A DNA stretch of 42,667 nt from Betaproteobacteria bacterium (GCA_016234705.1 JACRAS010000164.1:1-42667); one strand, 5' to 3'; shown: positions 17,444 to 26,040, counted from the stretch's first letter. The notes: generated by a model not told the origin, from the letters alone. Numbers and translations are program-made.

Positions 17444-19072
17444 TCAAGCGAAGGTGTCGACCAGTCCGTGCGACCGGCGCAGCAGGCGATTTTCCCGTAT
17501 GACCACGCCGGGGTCCGCTGCCGCAGCGGCGGGCGCGGCCGGGTACGCGCGCGGCTGGTGCTGCGGCTGCGCCTGCTCGCGAAATGCGTCCGTGCTCACG
17601 CTGGCGTTGCCGAGGGTGATGCCGCTATCGGCGAGCATTTCACGCAGTCGCGGCATCGCTGTCTCGATCGCGTCGCTCACCGACGCATGCGCGGTTATGA
17701 ACTGGGCGCTGGCTTGGTCTTGGTCGAGCGTGAGCGTTATTTTCAGCGGGCCGAGATCGGGCGGGTTCAAATGCAGTTCCGCCACCTGCTGTCCGTGGCC
17801 GGCCATCCATACCAGCTTGTCGCCCAGACCCTGATCCCAGCCGCGCTCCCCCAAGCGCGCTTCGAGCGCGGCGACGGGCGCTGCCTGAGCCATGGCGGCG
17901 CCGCTGGAATAAATCGCCGGCGCCGGCGCCGGCGTCGCAATGTGCCGGTGCGGCAGGCCGGTATCGAACACGATTTTGTGGCCGATCTCGTCTTCGGCGG
18001 ACTGGTGAAACTGGCCGAGCGGGATAATATCTGCCGCAGCCGAATCGATGGGCAACTGCGGTTCGAGCTGTTGCGCGGCGGAAGTCTGTGCGATTTCGCC
18101 GGCGCCGGACGGCGAAAATTGGCCGCGCAGGGCAGGAGAGCTCACGCCGGTGTTTCCGCGGAGGATGCCGCTATCGGCGAGTATTTCGCGCAGTCGCGGC
18201 ATGGCCGGCGCGATCGCCTCGCGCGCCGTGACGCGCGCGAATACGGACTGGGCGACGAGCCGGTCGTGGTCGAGCGTAGGCGCTATTTTCGGCGCGCCGA
18301 GATCGGCTGGATTCGGCTGCAGTTGCGCCACCTGCTGTCTTTGGCCGGCCATCCACGCCAGCTTGTCGCCCAGACCCTGATCCCGGCCGCGCTCTCCCAC
18401 GCGCGCTTCGAGCGCAGCGACCGGCGCGTGCGCGACCTCTGCCGGTGCGGCGCCGCCGGCATAGATCGCTGCCGACGGCTCGGGCGGCGCTTTGTGCTGA
18501 TCGAGCAGCTTGGTATCGAGCGTGATCTCGCGGCGGATTTCCCCTTGGGCCGACGGCGAGTACTTGCCGGGCAGGGTAAACGCCGCCGCAGACGCGGCGA
18601 TGGGCGAATCCGGTTCGAATGTTGGCGCTGCGGCAGTCGCAGCAAGCGGTTCCTTGCGCGGATCGGGCGCAAGCCCGGCAGGTCCGGTCTCCATCGGCGC
18701 GAACGCCGGCGACAACGAGGCCGATGCGGCAACCGCCGGCAACGAACGGGACGCGAGCGTGGACGGCAATGGGGGCATGCCGACCAACGCAAGTCCGAAG
18801 GGCGCATCGGCCGCGATGGCGGCTTGCGCCGTATCCTCGCCTGGTTTGAGGCCGCCGCCCGCTTTCGCCGCGGCGGCGGGAACGCCCACACCCGGCGGGA
18901 ACGCGCCCTCCGTTCCGAGCCCCAGTTCCAGCGCCAATGCGTCCTGGAACGGACTCGCGTTCGGCTGCAGCGTGGCATTGCGCGCGGGCGCGGCGCGCGT
19001 CCCTGCGTTTGCGGTTGGCCACGTAGAAGTGGCGGGGGCAGATGGGGGTGAAGCAATGGGTAGGTCAGTCAA
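17444..19072 (-). CDS. fliK: FliK, hook-length control protein with a duplicated C-terminal domain
   Basis: FliK measures the hook and switches export specificity. The 542-aa product has a long Ala/Pro/Ser-rich N-terminal half. The C-terminal domain is present twice: a complete copy (APVAALEARLGERGWDQGLG, ELHLNPPDLGPLKITLTLDQ, AMPRLREMLADSGI) and, 182 residues nearer the N-terminus, a degraded copy (APVAALEARVGERGRDQGLG, QLQPNPADLGAPKIAPTLDH, AMPRLREILADSGI). In the first copy several core hydrophobic residues have become Pro. The start is TTG at 19072, where AAAGGA lies upstream; the frame is open to 19174. It ends with a basic tail. Confidence 0.9.
   Translation of the reverse strand: MTDLPIASPPSAPATSTWPTANAGTRAAPARNATLQPNASPFQDALALELGLGTEGAFPPGVGVPAAAAKAGGGLKPGEDTAQAAIAADAPFGLALVGMPPLPSTLASRSLPAVAASASLSPAFAPMETGPAGLAPDPRKEPLAATAAAPTFEPDSPIAASAAAFTLPGKYSPSAQGEIRREITLDTKLLDQHKAPPEPSAAIYAGGAAPAEVAHAPVAALEARVGERGRDQGLGDKLAWMAGQRQQVAQLQPNPADLGAPKIAPTLDHDRLVAQSVFARVTAREAIAPAMPRLREILADSGILRGNTGVSSPALRGQFSPSGAGEIAQTSAAQQLEPQLPIDSAAADIIPLGQFHQSAEDEIGHKIVFDTGLPHRHIATPAPAPAIYSSGAAMAQAAPVAALEARLGERGWDQGLGDKLVWMAGHGQQVAELHLNPPDLGPLKITLTLDQDQASAQFITAHASVSDAIETAMPRLREMLADSGITLGNASVSTDAFREQAQPQHQPRAYPAAPAAAAADPGVVIRENRLLRRSHGLVDTFA
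17597..18021 (-). repeat. fliK duplication, canonical copy
   Basis: This is the C-terminal Flg_hook domain and its preceding linker, from about PLGQFHQSAEDEIGHKI to SGITLGNASVST. It pairs with 18143-18567 at a period of 546 bases (182 codons), shown by the shared string CCAGCTTGTCGCCCAGACCC at 17812 and 18358. Boundaries are approximate. Confidence 0.8.
18143..18567 (-). repeat. fliK duplication, degenerate copy
   Basis: Second copy of the fliK C-terminal segment, from about LPGKYSPSAQGEIRREI to SGILRGNTGVSS. It keeps the frame and the N-terminal helix (EARVGERGRDQGLGDKLAWM) but the beta-rich core is eroded (QLQPNPADLGAPKIAPTL against ELHLNPPDLGPLKITLTL). Boundaries are approximate. Confidence 0.8.
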
Positions 19073-19209
19073 GATGTATCCTTTGTCTAAGGCCGCGTGC
19101 GCCGGCGCCTGATCCGGACAAGCCGGCAGCAGACTATGCGAACAATGTACCGACGTGGTTCGTGGTTCGATCAAGGAACGGCGAACAACGAGTAACGATC
19201 AAGGCTCGC

Positions 19210-19662
19210 CTATCCCGTCGCCATGCGCTGGCTGAGGAAACCCTTCAGCGCGAAATCGTCCTGCTCTTTCTGCTCCTGGCGCGCCTCGCTTGTTCGCTCC
19301 GCCGAGCGATGGCGCTGGGAAAGGGTATCGAAGGACTTGAGCCGGCGCTGTTGCGTGTGCCAGTGGCGCTGGCCGGTTTCCACCTGGTGCCTGGCCGCGG
19401 CCACCAGCTCGCGCTGCTGCTCGATGGCGGCATCGATGTTGTCGATGAATTCGCGGAAATTGCGCCAGCCGACGCTGTGCATGCCGGCCTGGGCGACGCG
19501 GGCTAGACGTGCCGTGTATTCGCCGCGGTATTCGAGCAGCAGCTGCAGCCGCTGCTGCATGTCGCGGTCATGGCCGTTGACGACACCCAACTGCATCGCC
19601 GCGGCATCGCTGCCGGTCCGCGCCAGATCAAGCAGGGTCTGCAAAGGAAAGGGTCTTGGCAT
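19210..19662 (-). CDS. fliJ: FliJ, export chaperone escort / ATPase stalk
   Basis: FliJ is the coiled-coil stalk inside the FliI hexamer and contacts FlhA. The 150-aa product starts MPRPFPLQTLLDLARTGSDA and is almost wholly helical and charged (QQRLQLLLEYRGEYTARLAR, RRLKSFDTLSQRHRSAERTS, ARQEQKEQDDFAL). Size and N-terminus fit FliJ. It lies 26 bases downstream of fliI; 137 bases separate it from the fliK start. Confidence 0.93.
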   Translation of the reverse strand: MPRPFPLQTLLDLARTGSDAAAMQLGVVNGHDRDMQQRLQLLLEYRGEYTARLARVAQAGMHSVGWRNFREFIDNIDAAIEQQRELVAAARHQVETGQRHWHTQQRRLKSFDTLSQRHRSAERTSEARQEQKEQDDFALKGFLSQRMATG

Positions 19663-19688
19663 CTACTCGCTCCTTCTCTGTCACTCGG

Positions 19689-21134
19689 TCATTGACTGGT
19701 TAACGGCACAATTTCCGGCGGGAACAGGGCAGCCAATTGGCTGACGCTGTCGGCATAGGGCTGGCGTTCGCGCATGCCCTGCTGCAGGAAGTGTTCGAAC
19801 TGCGGCTGCATCCGGATCGCCTGGTCCAGGGCGAGGTCGTGGCCGCTCGCGTAGGCGCCCACGCTGATCAGATCGCGGCTGCGCTGATAGCGGGCATAGA
19901 GCGACTTGAAGCGGCGCACCAGGTCCAGTTGCTGCGGGCTCACCAGGCCGGGAAGCACACGGCTGACCGAGGCCTCGATGTCGATCGCAGGGTAGTGTCC
20001 CTGATCGGCCAGCGCGCGCGCGAGCACGATGTGGCCGTCGAGGATGGCGCGCACGCTGTCGGCGATCGGATCCTGCAGGTCGTCGCCTTCGACCAGCACC
20101 GTGTAGATAGCGGTGATCGAGCCGCCGCCCTCGCTGCCGTTGCCGGCGCGCTCCACCAGTTGCGGCAGTTTTGCGAATACCGAGGGCGGATAGCCCTTAG
20201 TGACGGGGGGCTCGCCGATCGCGAGCGCAATCTCGCGCTGCGCCATGGCAAAGCGCGTGAGCGAGTCCATCATCAGCAGTACGTGCTTGCCCTGGTCGCG
20301 GAAATGCTCGGCGATGGCGGTGGCGTAGGCGGCGCCCTGGAGGCGCATCAGCGGGTTGGTGTCCGCCGGCGCCGCGACCACCACCGAGCGCGCCAATCCC
20401 TCGGGCCCGAGGATGTCCTCGATGAATTCCTTCACTTCGCGGCCGCGTTCGCCGATGAGTCCAACCACGATAACGTCGGCGCTGGTATAGCGCGCCATCA
20501 TGCCGAGCAGCACGCTCTTGCCGATGCCGCTGCCGGCGAACAGGCCCATGCGCTGTCCCCGGCCCACGGTGAGCAGGGCGTTGATCGTGCGCACGCCCAC
20601 ATCCAGCGTGTGGGTGATCGGCATGCGCTCGAGCGGATTGAACGGGCGGTTCTGCAGTGGCGCGCTGTGCGCGGCGGCTAAGGGGCCGAGGCGGTCCAGG
20701 GGACGCCCGGCGCCGTCGAGCACGCGCCCGAGCAGGGCGTCGCCGACCGGAACGTGCTTGGCGCGATCCGAGCCCCGCCGCCGCGGGCGGATGCCGCCGC
20801 CGTTCCTGGGCAGGGTCTGCGCAATTTCGACCGGAACGACCTTTGCACCCGGAACCAGGCCGTAGACGTCGTTGGCCGGCATCAGGAATAGTTTGTCGCC
20901 GGAGAAGCCGACCACCTCGGCGTCGACGGCGCCGCCGTTCGGAAGCTCCACCGAGCAGCCGCTGCCGACCGCGAGGCTCAGCCCGGTGGCTTCCATCACC
21001 AATCCGGCGACGCGGGTGAGGCGCCCGCTCACCCGCACCGGATTGGTCTGCGCTACCAGTTCATTGCAGTCGCGCAGGAAACTGCGCCAGCGTTCGTTGC
21101 GCGGCTCAAGCGCGAACTCACTCGATCCAGGCAT
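19689..21134 (-). CDS. fliI: FliI, flagellar export ATPase
   Basis: FliI is the F1-beta-like ATPase that drives unloading of export substrates. The 481-aa product has the Walker A motif AGSGIGKS (residues 200-207), Walker [21 protein letters not shown], and the family strings [19 protein letters not shown] and [16 protein letters not shown]. The frame runs back to 21281, but family similarity begins at [20 protein letters not shown]; the ATG at 21134 overlaps the 3' end of fliH by 17 bases. Confidence 0.95.
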   Translation of the reverse strand: MPGSSEFALEPRNERWRSFLRDCNELVAQTNPVRVSGRLTRVAGLVMEATGLSLAVGSGCSVELPNGGAVDAEVVGFSGDKLFLMPANDVYGLVPGAKVVPVEIAQTLPRNGGGIRPRRRGSDRAKHVPVGDALLGRVLDGAGRPLDRLGPLAAAHSAPLQNRPFNPLERMPITHTLDVGVRTINALLTVGRGQRMGLFAGSGIGKSVLLGMMARYTSADVIVVGLIGERGREVKEFIEDILGPEGLARSVVVAAPADTNPLMRLQGAAYATAIAEHFRDQGKHVLLMMDSLTRFAMAQREIALAIGEPPVTKGYPPSVFAKLPQLVERAGNGSEGGGSITAIYTVLVEGDDLQDPIADSVRAILDGHIVLARALADQGHYPAIDIEASVSRVLPGLVSPQQLDLVRRFKSLYARYQRSRDLISVGAYASGHDLALDQAIRMQPQFEHFLQQGMRERQPYADSVSQLAALFPPEIVPLTSQ

Positions 21135-21744
21135 GCTCAGTCCCGATCGCATCGACCACGCGCTGCCAGCGGCGCTCGAGCGTCGCGTCGATTTCGCACT
21201 CGGCCGCCTCCAGGCGGCAGCCGCCGCGGCTGATCTCCGCGTTTTCGATGATCTCCCAGCCGGACTGCTTGACGCGCTCACCCAGGGCGAGGCGCACCAG
21301 CGTCGCGTCCTCCGGATGCAGGATCAGGCGCGCGCGCCGATGCGCGAGCGGCAACTGGCCGAGCACCTCGTTCACCACCGCGAGGATCAATTCGGGCCGC
21401 AGTTTGAGCGCATGCCGCATCACCTGTTTGCTGATCGCGAGCGCGAGTCCGAGCAGATCGTCGGCCAGGCGCTGGTCGAACTGTTGCGACTCCTCGGCCA
21501 GCGCGGTCACGATTTGCTGCAGCCGTAGCGCTTCGGCGGCCGCCCGCTGGCCGCCTTCGCGGTGGCCGGCGGCGTAGCCTTCTTCGTGTGCCTGCTGATG
21601 CAGGCGCTCCAACTGCGCGGCGGTCGGCAGAATCGCGGCCTTGTGGCCTCTCTTCGGGGCGTCGCCCAAGGGGACTTTCCCCTCGAGGGGGATCGAGACC
21701 TTCGGGGCGCCCCCAAAGGCGACTCCCTTAGGGTCGCCCCCCAA
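21118..21744 (-). CDS. fliH: FliH, export ATPase regulator: main body after an in-frame stop
   Basis: FliH dimers hold FliI and dock it to FliN. From the TTG at 21744 this frame encodes 208 aa: a repeat-derived stretch ([20 protein letters not shown]), then the true FliH part with [30 protein letters not shown], the coiled coil and the V-type ATPase E-subunit-like C-terminus ([40 protein letters not shown]). The family N-terminus lies just upstream in the same frame (21852-21754) but is cut off by TAA at 21753-21751. Translation might restart at the TTG six bases after the stop; a sequence error (AAA read as TAA) would restore a 244-aa protein. Confidence 0.8.
   Translation of the reverse strand: MGGDPKGVAFGGAPKVSIPLEGKVPLGDAPKRGHKAAILPTAAQLERLHQQAHEEGYAAGHREGGQRAAAEALRLQQIVTALAEESQQFDQRLADDLLGLALAISKQVMRHALKLRPELILAVVNEVLGQLPLAHRRARLILHPEDATLVRLALGERVKQSGWEIIENAEISRGGCRLEAAECEIDATLERRWQRVVDAIGTEHAWIE
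21664..21709 (-). repeat. dispersed palindromic repeat, unit B2 inside fliH
   Basis: On the minus strand: CGCCCCGAAGGTCTCGATCC, CCCTCGAGGGGAAAGTCCCC, TTGGGC. Nearly identical to unit A. It is read in frame as [16 protein letters not shown] and lies in the linker between the FliH N-terminal peptide and its coiled coil. Confidence 0.75.
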
Positions 21745-21784
21745 GGGGACTTACCCATCAACGGGGATAGAGACCTTCGGGGCG
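21736..21784 (-). repeat. dispersed palindromic repeat, unit B1 inside fliH (with stop)
   Basis: On the minus strand: CGCCCCGAAGGTCTCTATCC, CCGTTGATGGGTAAGTCCCC, TTGGGGGG. Same frame as unit B2, read as APKVSIPVDG, then stop, then VPLGGD. It is more diverged than B2, and the stop arises from AAA to TAA. Confidence 0.75.
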
Positions 21785-21852
21785 TCGAACGAGTCGAGTT
21801 CCCAGCGCTGGTAGGCGGTGAGCTGCTCTTTCGGCGTGGACGGGCTAGACAT
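21751..21852 (-). pseudogene. fliH: FliH N-terminal segment, separated by a premature TAA
   Basis: The ATG at 21852 overlaps the fliG stop, as is normal for fliG-fliH. It encodes MSSPSTPKEQLTAYQRWELD and SFDAPKVSIPVDG (33 aa), then TAA. TAYQRWELDSF is the conserved Trp-containing FliH N-terminus that contacts FliN and FlhA. The reading frame of the main fliH body is the same, so only the stop divides the gene. The stop lies within a repeat unit, at the place where the second unit has AAA. Confidence 0.75.
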
Positions 21853-22840
21853 AGCTGTCCTCGCCCTTGCCGCCGAGAACGATCTGGCCTTCGTCGGCGA
21901 GGCGGCGCACGACCTTCAGGATTTCCTTCTGCTCGGCCTCGACTTCGGATACGCGCACCGGGCCTTTCGCCTCCAGATCGTCGCGCAGCATCTCGGCCGC
22001 GCGCTGCGACATGTTCTTGAATATTTTCTCGCGCAGTCCTTCGGAGGAGCCCTTCAACGCGACGATCAAGGATTCCGACTGGATCTCGCGCAGCAGCAAT
22101 TGGATGCCGCGGTCGTCGATATCGATGACGTTCTCGAACACGAACATCTCGTCCAGAATCTTCTGGGCCAGATCGGCGTCGTACTCCTTGACGCCTTCGA
22201 TGACTGCGCCTTCCACGTTGCCGGACATGAAGTTGAGGATCTCGGCGGCCGCGCGCACTCCGCCCATAGGGCTTTGCTTGAGGTTGTTGTTGCCCGACAG
22301 CAGCTTGGTCAGCACATCGTTCAGCTCGCGCAGCGCCGAGGGCTGGATGCCGTCGAGGGTGGCGATGCGCAGCACCACGTCGTTGCGAATGCGCTCGGCG
22401 AGCAGGCTCAGAATCTCGCTCGCCTGGTCGCGGTCCAGGTGCACCAGGATGGTGGCGATGATCTGCGGATGCTCGTTTCTGATAAGTTCCGCGACCGCCG
22501 CGGAATCCATCCATTTGAGGCCTTCGATGCCGCTGGTGTCGCCGCCATGCAGAATGCGTTCGATGAGGTTGGCCGCCTTGTCGTCGCCGAGCGCGTTGGT
22601 GAGCACTTTGCGCAAATACTCCCGCGAGTTGAGGCCGAGCGGAGATTTCTCATCGGCGCGGCTGCGAAATGCGCTGAGCACGCGTTCGACTTTTTCGCGG
22701 GTGACGTTCTTGAGGTTGGACATGGCCAGGCCGAGTTTTTGCACTTCGCGCGGACCGAGATGCTTGAACACTTCGGTCGCGCCTTCCTCGCCCAGCGACA
22801 ATAGCAGGATGGCGCCTTTCTCTATGCCTTCTTCATTCAT
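21845..22840 (-). CDS. fliG: FliG, C-ring switch protein
   Basis: FliG connects the C ring to the MS ring and to the stators. The 331-aa product has the usual length, the N-terminal MNEEGIEKGAILLLSLGEEG, the middle-domain EHPQ motif in NEHPQIIATILVHLDRDQAS and the torque helix region ALKGSSEGLREKIFKNMSQR followed by AAEMLRDDLEAKGPVRVSEV. The stop overlaps the fliH ATG and the start overlaps the fliF stop, so the three genes are coupled. Confidence 0.97.
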   Translation of the reverse strand: MNEEGIEKGAILLLSLGEEGATEVFKHLGPREVQKLGLAMSNLKNVTREKVERVLSAFRSRADEKSPLGLNSREYLRKVLTNALGDDKAANLIERILHGGDTSGIEGLKWMDSAAVAELIRNEHPQIIATILVHLDRDQASEILSLLAERIRNDVVLRIATLDGIQPSALRELNDVLTKLLSGNNNLKQSPMGGVRAAAEILNFMSGNVEGAVIEGVKEYDADLAQKILDEMFVFENVIDIDDRGIQLLLREIQSESLIVALKGSSEGLREKIFKNMSQRAAEMLRDDLEAKGPVRVSEVEAEQKEILKVVRRLADEGQIVLGGKGEDSYV

Positions 22841-24488
22841 CGCTCGTTACCCATTCCTTGACCACATTGGCCACCAGTTTCGGCTCGCTGCGGGCGAGCT
22901 GCTTCGCCGCATCCAGATTCTCGGCGTAGCCGGTCTGGCGCTGCAGCAAGGCGGAAGCATCGGCGCCGGGCGCCGCGGGCTCGGGCAGGCGCACTTCGGC
23001 GAGCTTGGTGAGCAGCGGACGCAATACCCCCAGCACCAGGAACAGCACCAGGCCAGCGATCAGCACGTTTCTGCCGACGTCCTTGGCCGTGGCGATGGTC
23101 TCGGGCTGCTTCCACAGCGGCACCTCGGCGGCGGGTTCGACTTCCGCCACGGAAAAGGCGCTATTGGTGACGTTGAGCGAATCGCCGCGCTCCTTGTTGT
23201 AGCCCATGACTTCCTTCACCAGGGCGTTGATCTGGGCCATTTCCTCTGCGGCCAGCGGCTTGGTGCCGACCTTGCCCTCGGCGTCGACCAGCTTGCGATG
23301 GTTGACCACCACGGCGACGGACAGCCGCTTGATGGCGCCTACGGGCTGGCGCGTATGCTTGATGGTCTTGTCGACTTCGTAGTTGATGGTGGAGTCGCGC
23401 CGCGCAGTGGCGGGTGCCGCGCTCGCGCCCGTCTGCGCCGTGGCCGCCGCGGCAGGGGTCGCGGACGGCTGGCCCGCTGCGGGCAGCGGGTTCGGCGCGG
23501 GTGCCGGATTGAGCGGTGCACTCGCGTTCGCCGGCGGCTGGTTGCTGAGCGCACCCGGCACCCCGGCAGCCGGCGCGTTGCCGCTGCCGCTGGATTCGCT
23601 CGTCTGCTGGCTGCGCACGGCCGCCGACGCCGACTGGTTCGGGCTGTAGATTTCGGCGATGTTTTCGGTCTGCGAGAAATCGATGTCCGCGGTCACCTGG
23701 GCGAGCACATTGTTGCCCCCGGTAATCGGGGTAAGGATGGCCTCGATGCGCTTGACGAAACTTTGCTCGACTTCGTGCAAGTATTTGAGCTGGCCCGGGT
23801 CGAGCCCGACGTTGTTGCCGCCCTGTGCGCTCAGCAGGCTGCCGTTCTGGTCGATCACGGTCACATTCTTCACCGGCAGGTCGGGGATGCTGCTCGACAC
23901 CAGATGGACAATGGCGCTGACCTGCCCTGCATCCAGGCTGCGGCCTGGGTGCAGGCCCAACAGCACCGATGCGCTCGGCTTCTGCTGCTCGCGCACGAAA
24001 ACCGAAGGCTTGGAAAAAGCCAGATGCACGCGCGCGCCGTTCACCGCCGAGAGCGACTGGATCGAGCGCGCGAGTTCCCCTTCGAGCGCGCGCTGGTAGT
24101 TGACCTGTTCCTGAAACTGGGACGTGCCCAATTTCTGCGCCTCCATCAGCTCGAAGCCGACCAGGCCTCCCTTGGGCAGGCCTTGACCGGCGAGGCGCAA
24201 GCGCACTTCGTGCACCTGGTTCGCGGGCACCAGCAGCGCTCCGCCGCCTTCGGCGAATTTGAACGGCACGTTCATCTGCTGCAGCGAGCTGATGATCGCG
24301 CCGCCGTCGCGGTCGGACAGGTTGGCGTAAAGCACCCGGTAATCCGGGCTCTGGCCCCACAGCCAGCCGCCGACGAGCAGCGCCACGATCACCGCGAGCG
24401 CGGCCATCAGCCCGAATTTCTGCTGCAACGGAATCATGCCGAGCACCTGGATGCGGGATGCCGGCAGATGCGCGGCGCCTATTGCCAT
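22833..24488 (-). CDS. fliF: FliF, MS-ring protein
   Basis: FliF forms the MS ring, the base of the flagellum. The 551-aa product has a first membrane segment at 25-45 (FGLMAALAVIVALLVGGWLW), ring-building motifs (DYRVLYANLSDRDGGAIISS, LPKGGLVGFELMEAQKLGTS, RVHLAFSKPSVFVREQQKPS), a low-complexity Ala/Pro linker, a second membrane segment at 474-493 (NVLIAGLVLFLVLGVLRPLL) and a C-terminal FliG-binding tail. The ATG at 24488 is chosen; the frame to 24632 carries no family similarity, and Met18 is a possible later start. Confidence 0.95.
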   Translation of the reverse strand: MAIGAAHLPASRIQVLGMIPLQQKFGLMAALAVIVALLVGGWLWGQSPDYRVLYANLSDRDGGAIISSLQQMNVPFKFAEGGGALLVPANQVHEVRLRLAGQGLPKGGLVGFELMEAQKLGTSQFQEQVNYQRALEGELARSIQSLSAVNGARVHLAFSKPSVFVREQQKPSASVLLGLHPGRSLDAGQVSAIVHLVSSSIPDLPVKNVTVIDQNGSLLSAQGGNNVGLDPGQLKYLHEVEQSFVKRIEAILTPITGGNNVLAQVTADIDFSQTENIAEIYSPNQSASAAVRSQQTSESSGSGNAPAAGVPGALSNQPPANASAPLNPAPAPNPLPAAGQPSATPAAAATAQTGASAAPATARRDSTINYEVDKTIKHTRQPVGAIKRLSVAVVVNHRKLVDAEGKVGTKPLAAEEMAQINALVKEVMGYNKERGDSLNVTNSAFSVAEVEPAAEVPLWKQPETIATAKDVGRNVLIAGLVLFLVLGVLRPLLTKLAEVRLPEPAAPGADASALLQRQTGYAENLDAAKQLARSEPKLVANVVKEWVTSDE

Positions 24489-24632
24489 GGTCTTTTGCCG
24501 GCAGCGTTGCTCTCGGCGGTGAATGCTTGCCTGTGTTTCATGCTGATTGCCATCCTGTTTCCGGCCTGGTGTCGAAGTACTGAAGCGATTATGGGCAAAA
24601 CGCCGCGCGCCAAATCGGCGAGAAGGGGGCAT

Positions 24633-24659
24633 TTATCGGCCTTTATTGCGCCGCGTGGA
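24633..24659 (-). promoter_or_regulatory. possible sigma-28-like element upstream of fliF
   Basis: A perfect -10 element GCCGATAA (minus, 24640-24633) is preceded at N15 spacing by TCCA, a poor -35. It points toward fliF, 145 bases upstream of its ATG. The 307-base fliF-fliE intergenic region (24489-24795) must hold divergent promoters, but this is the only element I could recognise. Confidence 0.25.
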
Positions 24660-24795
24660 CGAATTGCGCGGTGCTAGTCTGTGAGCCGTCCAATAGAGAA
24701 AGGGCGGCGGCGCGCACCATTCGCCGCGGCGCTGGAAGCGCGGGGTGGCGCAGTTCTCGTCAGGTTCGTGTATGGGTTGATGCAAGGAGAGGCAG

Positions 24796-25116
24796 ATGGA
24801 TACCAGCGCTATAGACAACTTGCTTGGCCAGTTGCGCGCGGCGGCCGCAAGCGGAAGTCAGCCGGCGCGCGCGGCGGCCGCGCCCGCCGCAGGAAAGGAT
24901 TTCGCCACACTGCTGAAGAATTCGCTCGATGGGATCAACGGCAGCCAGGTCGATGCCACGCGCCTTGCGCGCGACTTCGAGCTCGGGGCTCCGAATGCCA
25001 ACCTGAACGATGTCATGATATCGATGCAGAAGGCGAACCTGTCGTTCCAGCAGATGGTGCAGGTGCGCAACCGGCTGGTCTCGGCCTACCACGACATCAT
25101 GAATATGCAGGTCTGA
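24796..25116 (+). CDS. fliE: FliE, MS ring-rod junction protein
   Basis: FliE joins the MS ring to the rod and is the first exported axial protein. The 106-aa product has a variable Ala-rich N-terminus and the conserved parts DFATLLKNSLDGINGSQVDA, NLNDVMISMQKANLSFQQMV and QVRNRLVSAYHDIMNMQV at the C-terminus. AAGGAGAGG precedes the ATG. It is transcribed away from fliF and followed 31 bases later by an unknown membrane protein. Confidence 0.96.
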   Translation: MDTSAIDNLLGQLRAAAASGSQPARAAAAPAAGKDFATLLKNSLDGINGSQVDATRLARDFELGAPNANLNDVMISMQKANLSFQQMVQVRNRLVSAYHDIMNMQV

Positions 25117-25147
25117 GTCAAGGTCGAAGTCATATTGCGAGGTCTTC

Positions 25148-25972
25148 TTGAACGTAGCCCAGCCCGATGCCGCTACGCGCGCGCCGGCCCGCGCTCCGCG
25201 AGCCCCGGCCGAAGAAACGGTTACGCCGGAGAGCCTGTATGCCCACGCCGAGCGCTTGGGGCGGTCCCGGCTGAGCGCCTTGGCATGCGGCGTTCTTGAT
25301 CCCTGCATAGCACTGCTGCAGCGGCTGCGCAAGTGCGCCGGCGGTACGCAAGACGCTGACGCGCAAACCGGGGAGGAAAGATCCGGGCTGAGGAACGCCA
25401 GGCCGGGCGGGGGGCGCGACGCCGCAGCGCCCTCGGACGAAGCGCAGGCCGAGGCACCCAAACCGAAGCGCCGTCTGCTCGCCTGCCTGATCTATTCCGG
25501 CGTGTTGCTCGCGGGCGGGATGGGAGGCGGGGCGCTCGCATTCGAGCTGCTGGCAAAGTTGCTCGAGCGTCAGGCCGCTGAAAGCCGGCGCCTGCAGGCA
25601 GCGATATCGAAACAGTCCAAGTCCGTCGCGTCGAACCAGAAGAAGCTCGAGGAAGCGCAAACCAAGCGTGCGGAAGCCGAGAAAAAACTCGAGGAAGCAC
25701 AAGCCAAGCGCATCGAGGCGGAGAAAAAACTTGAGGCGTCTCTCAACGATTCGAAGGCCGCGGCGGAAAAGCAGAAGAAGCTCGACGAAGCGGTTAGACT
25801 TCTGGAATCGATACGCGCGGCCGATCGCGCAAGCAACGTCCCGCGCCCACCTCCCGTCGGCAGCAGCGGCGGCGCCGAACGCAAGCCGGGTCCGACCCAG
25901 TCCGGTGATTGCACCCTGGCCGCGGGCAATGTCAACGCGCTGAAGGATTGCGTCGCAAACTTCAACCGCTAG
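25148..25972 (+). CDS. unknown single-pass membrane protein with long coiled coil
   Basis: I do not recognise a named family. The 274-aa product (TTG start at 25148, GAGG upstream) has an Ala/Pro-rich N-terminus, a helix ESLYAHAERLGRSRLSALAC, one membrane segment at about 110-132 (LLACLIYSGVLLAGGMGGGA), and a highly charged coiled coil at about 135-225 with near-repeats KKLEEAQTKRAEAEKKLEEA. A Pro/Gly linker leads to a C-terminal motif DCTLAAGNVNALKDCVANFN with two cysteines that could pair in an oxidising compartment. Basic residues before the membrane segment suggest a periplasmic C-terminus. Position after fliE hints at a flagellar link, unproven. Confidence 0.75.
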   Translation: MNVAQPDAATRAPARAPRAPAEETVTPESLYAHAERLGRSRLSALACGVLDPCIALLQRLRKCAGGTQDADAQTGEERSGLRNARPGGGRDAAAPSDEAQAEAPKPKRRLLACLIYSGVLLAGGMGGGALAFELLAKLLERQAAESRRLQAAISKQSKSVASNQKKLEEAQTKRAEAEKKLEEAQAKRIEAEKKLEASLNDSKAAAEKQKKLDEAVRLLESIRAADRASNVPRPPPVGSSGGAERKPGPTQSGDCTLAAGNVNALKDCVANFNR

Positions 25973-25987
25973 CAGGTTGTTGAAACA

Positions 25988-26039
25988 GGGGGCACGCCCT
26001 TTTCCCAAAGGGGACTTCCTTCGGGGCGTATATCCCCCT
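25988..26039 (-). repeat. dispersed palindromic repeat, shortened unit D
   Basis: On the minus strand: GATATACGCCCCGAAGGAAG then TCCCCTTTGGGAAAAGGGCG. It matches the start and end of the other units but lacks the central TCTCGATCCCCCTCGAGGGG. It lies just after the stop of the coiled-coil gene. Confidence 0.5.
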
Positions 26040-26040
26040 A

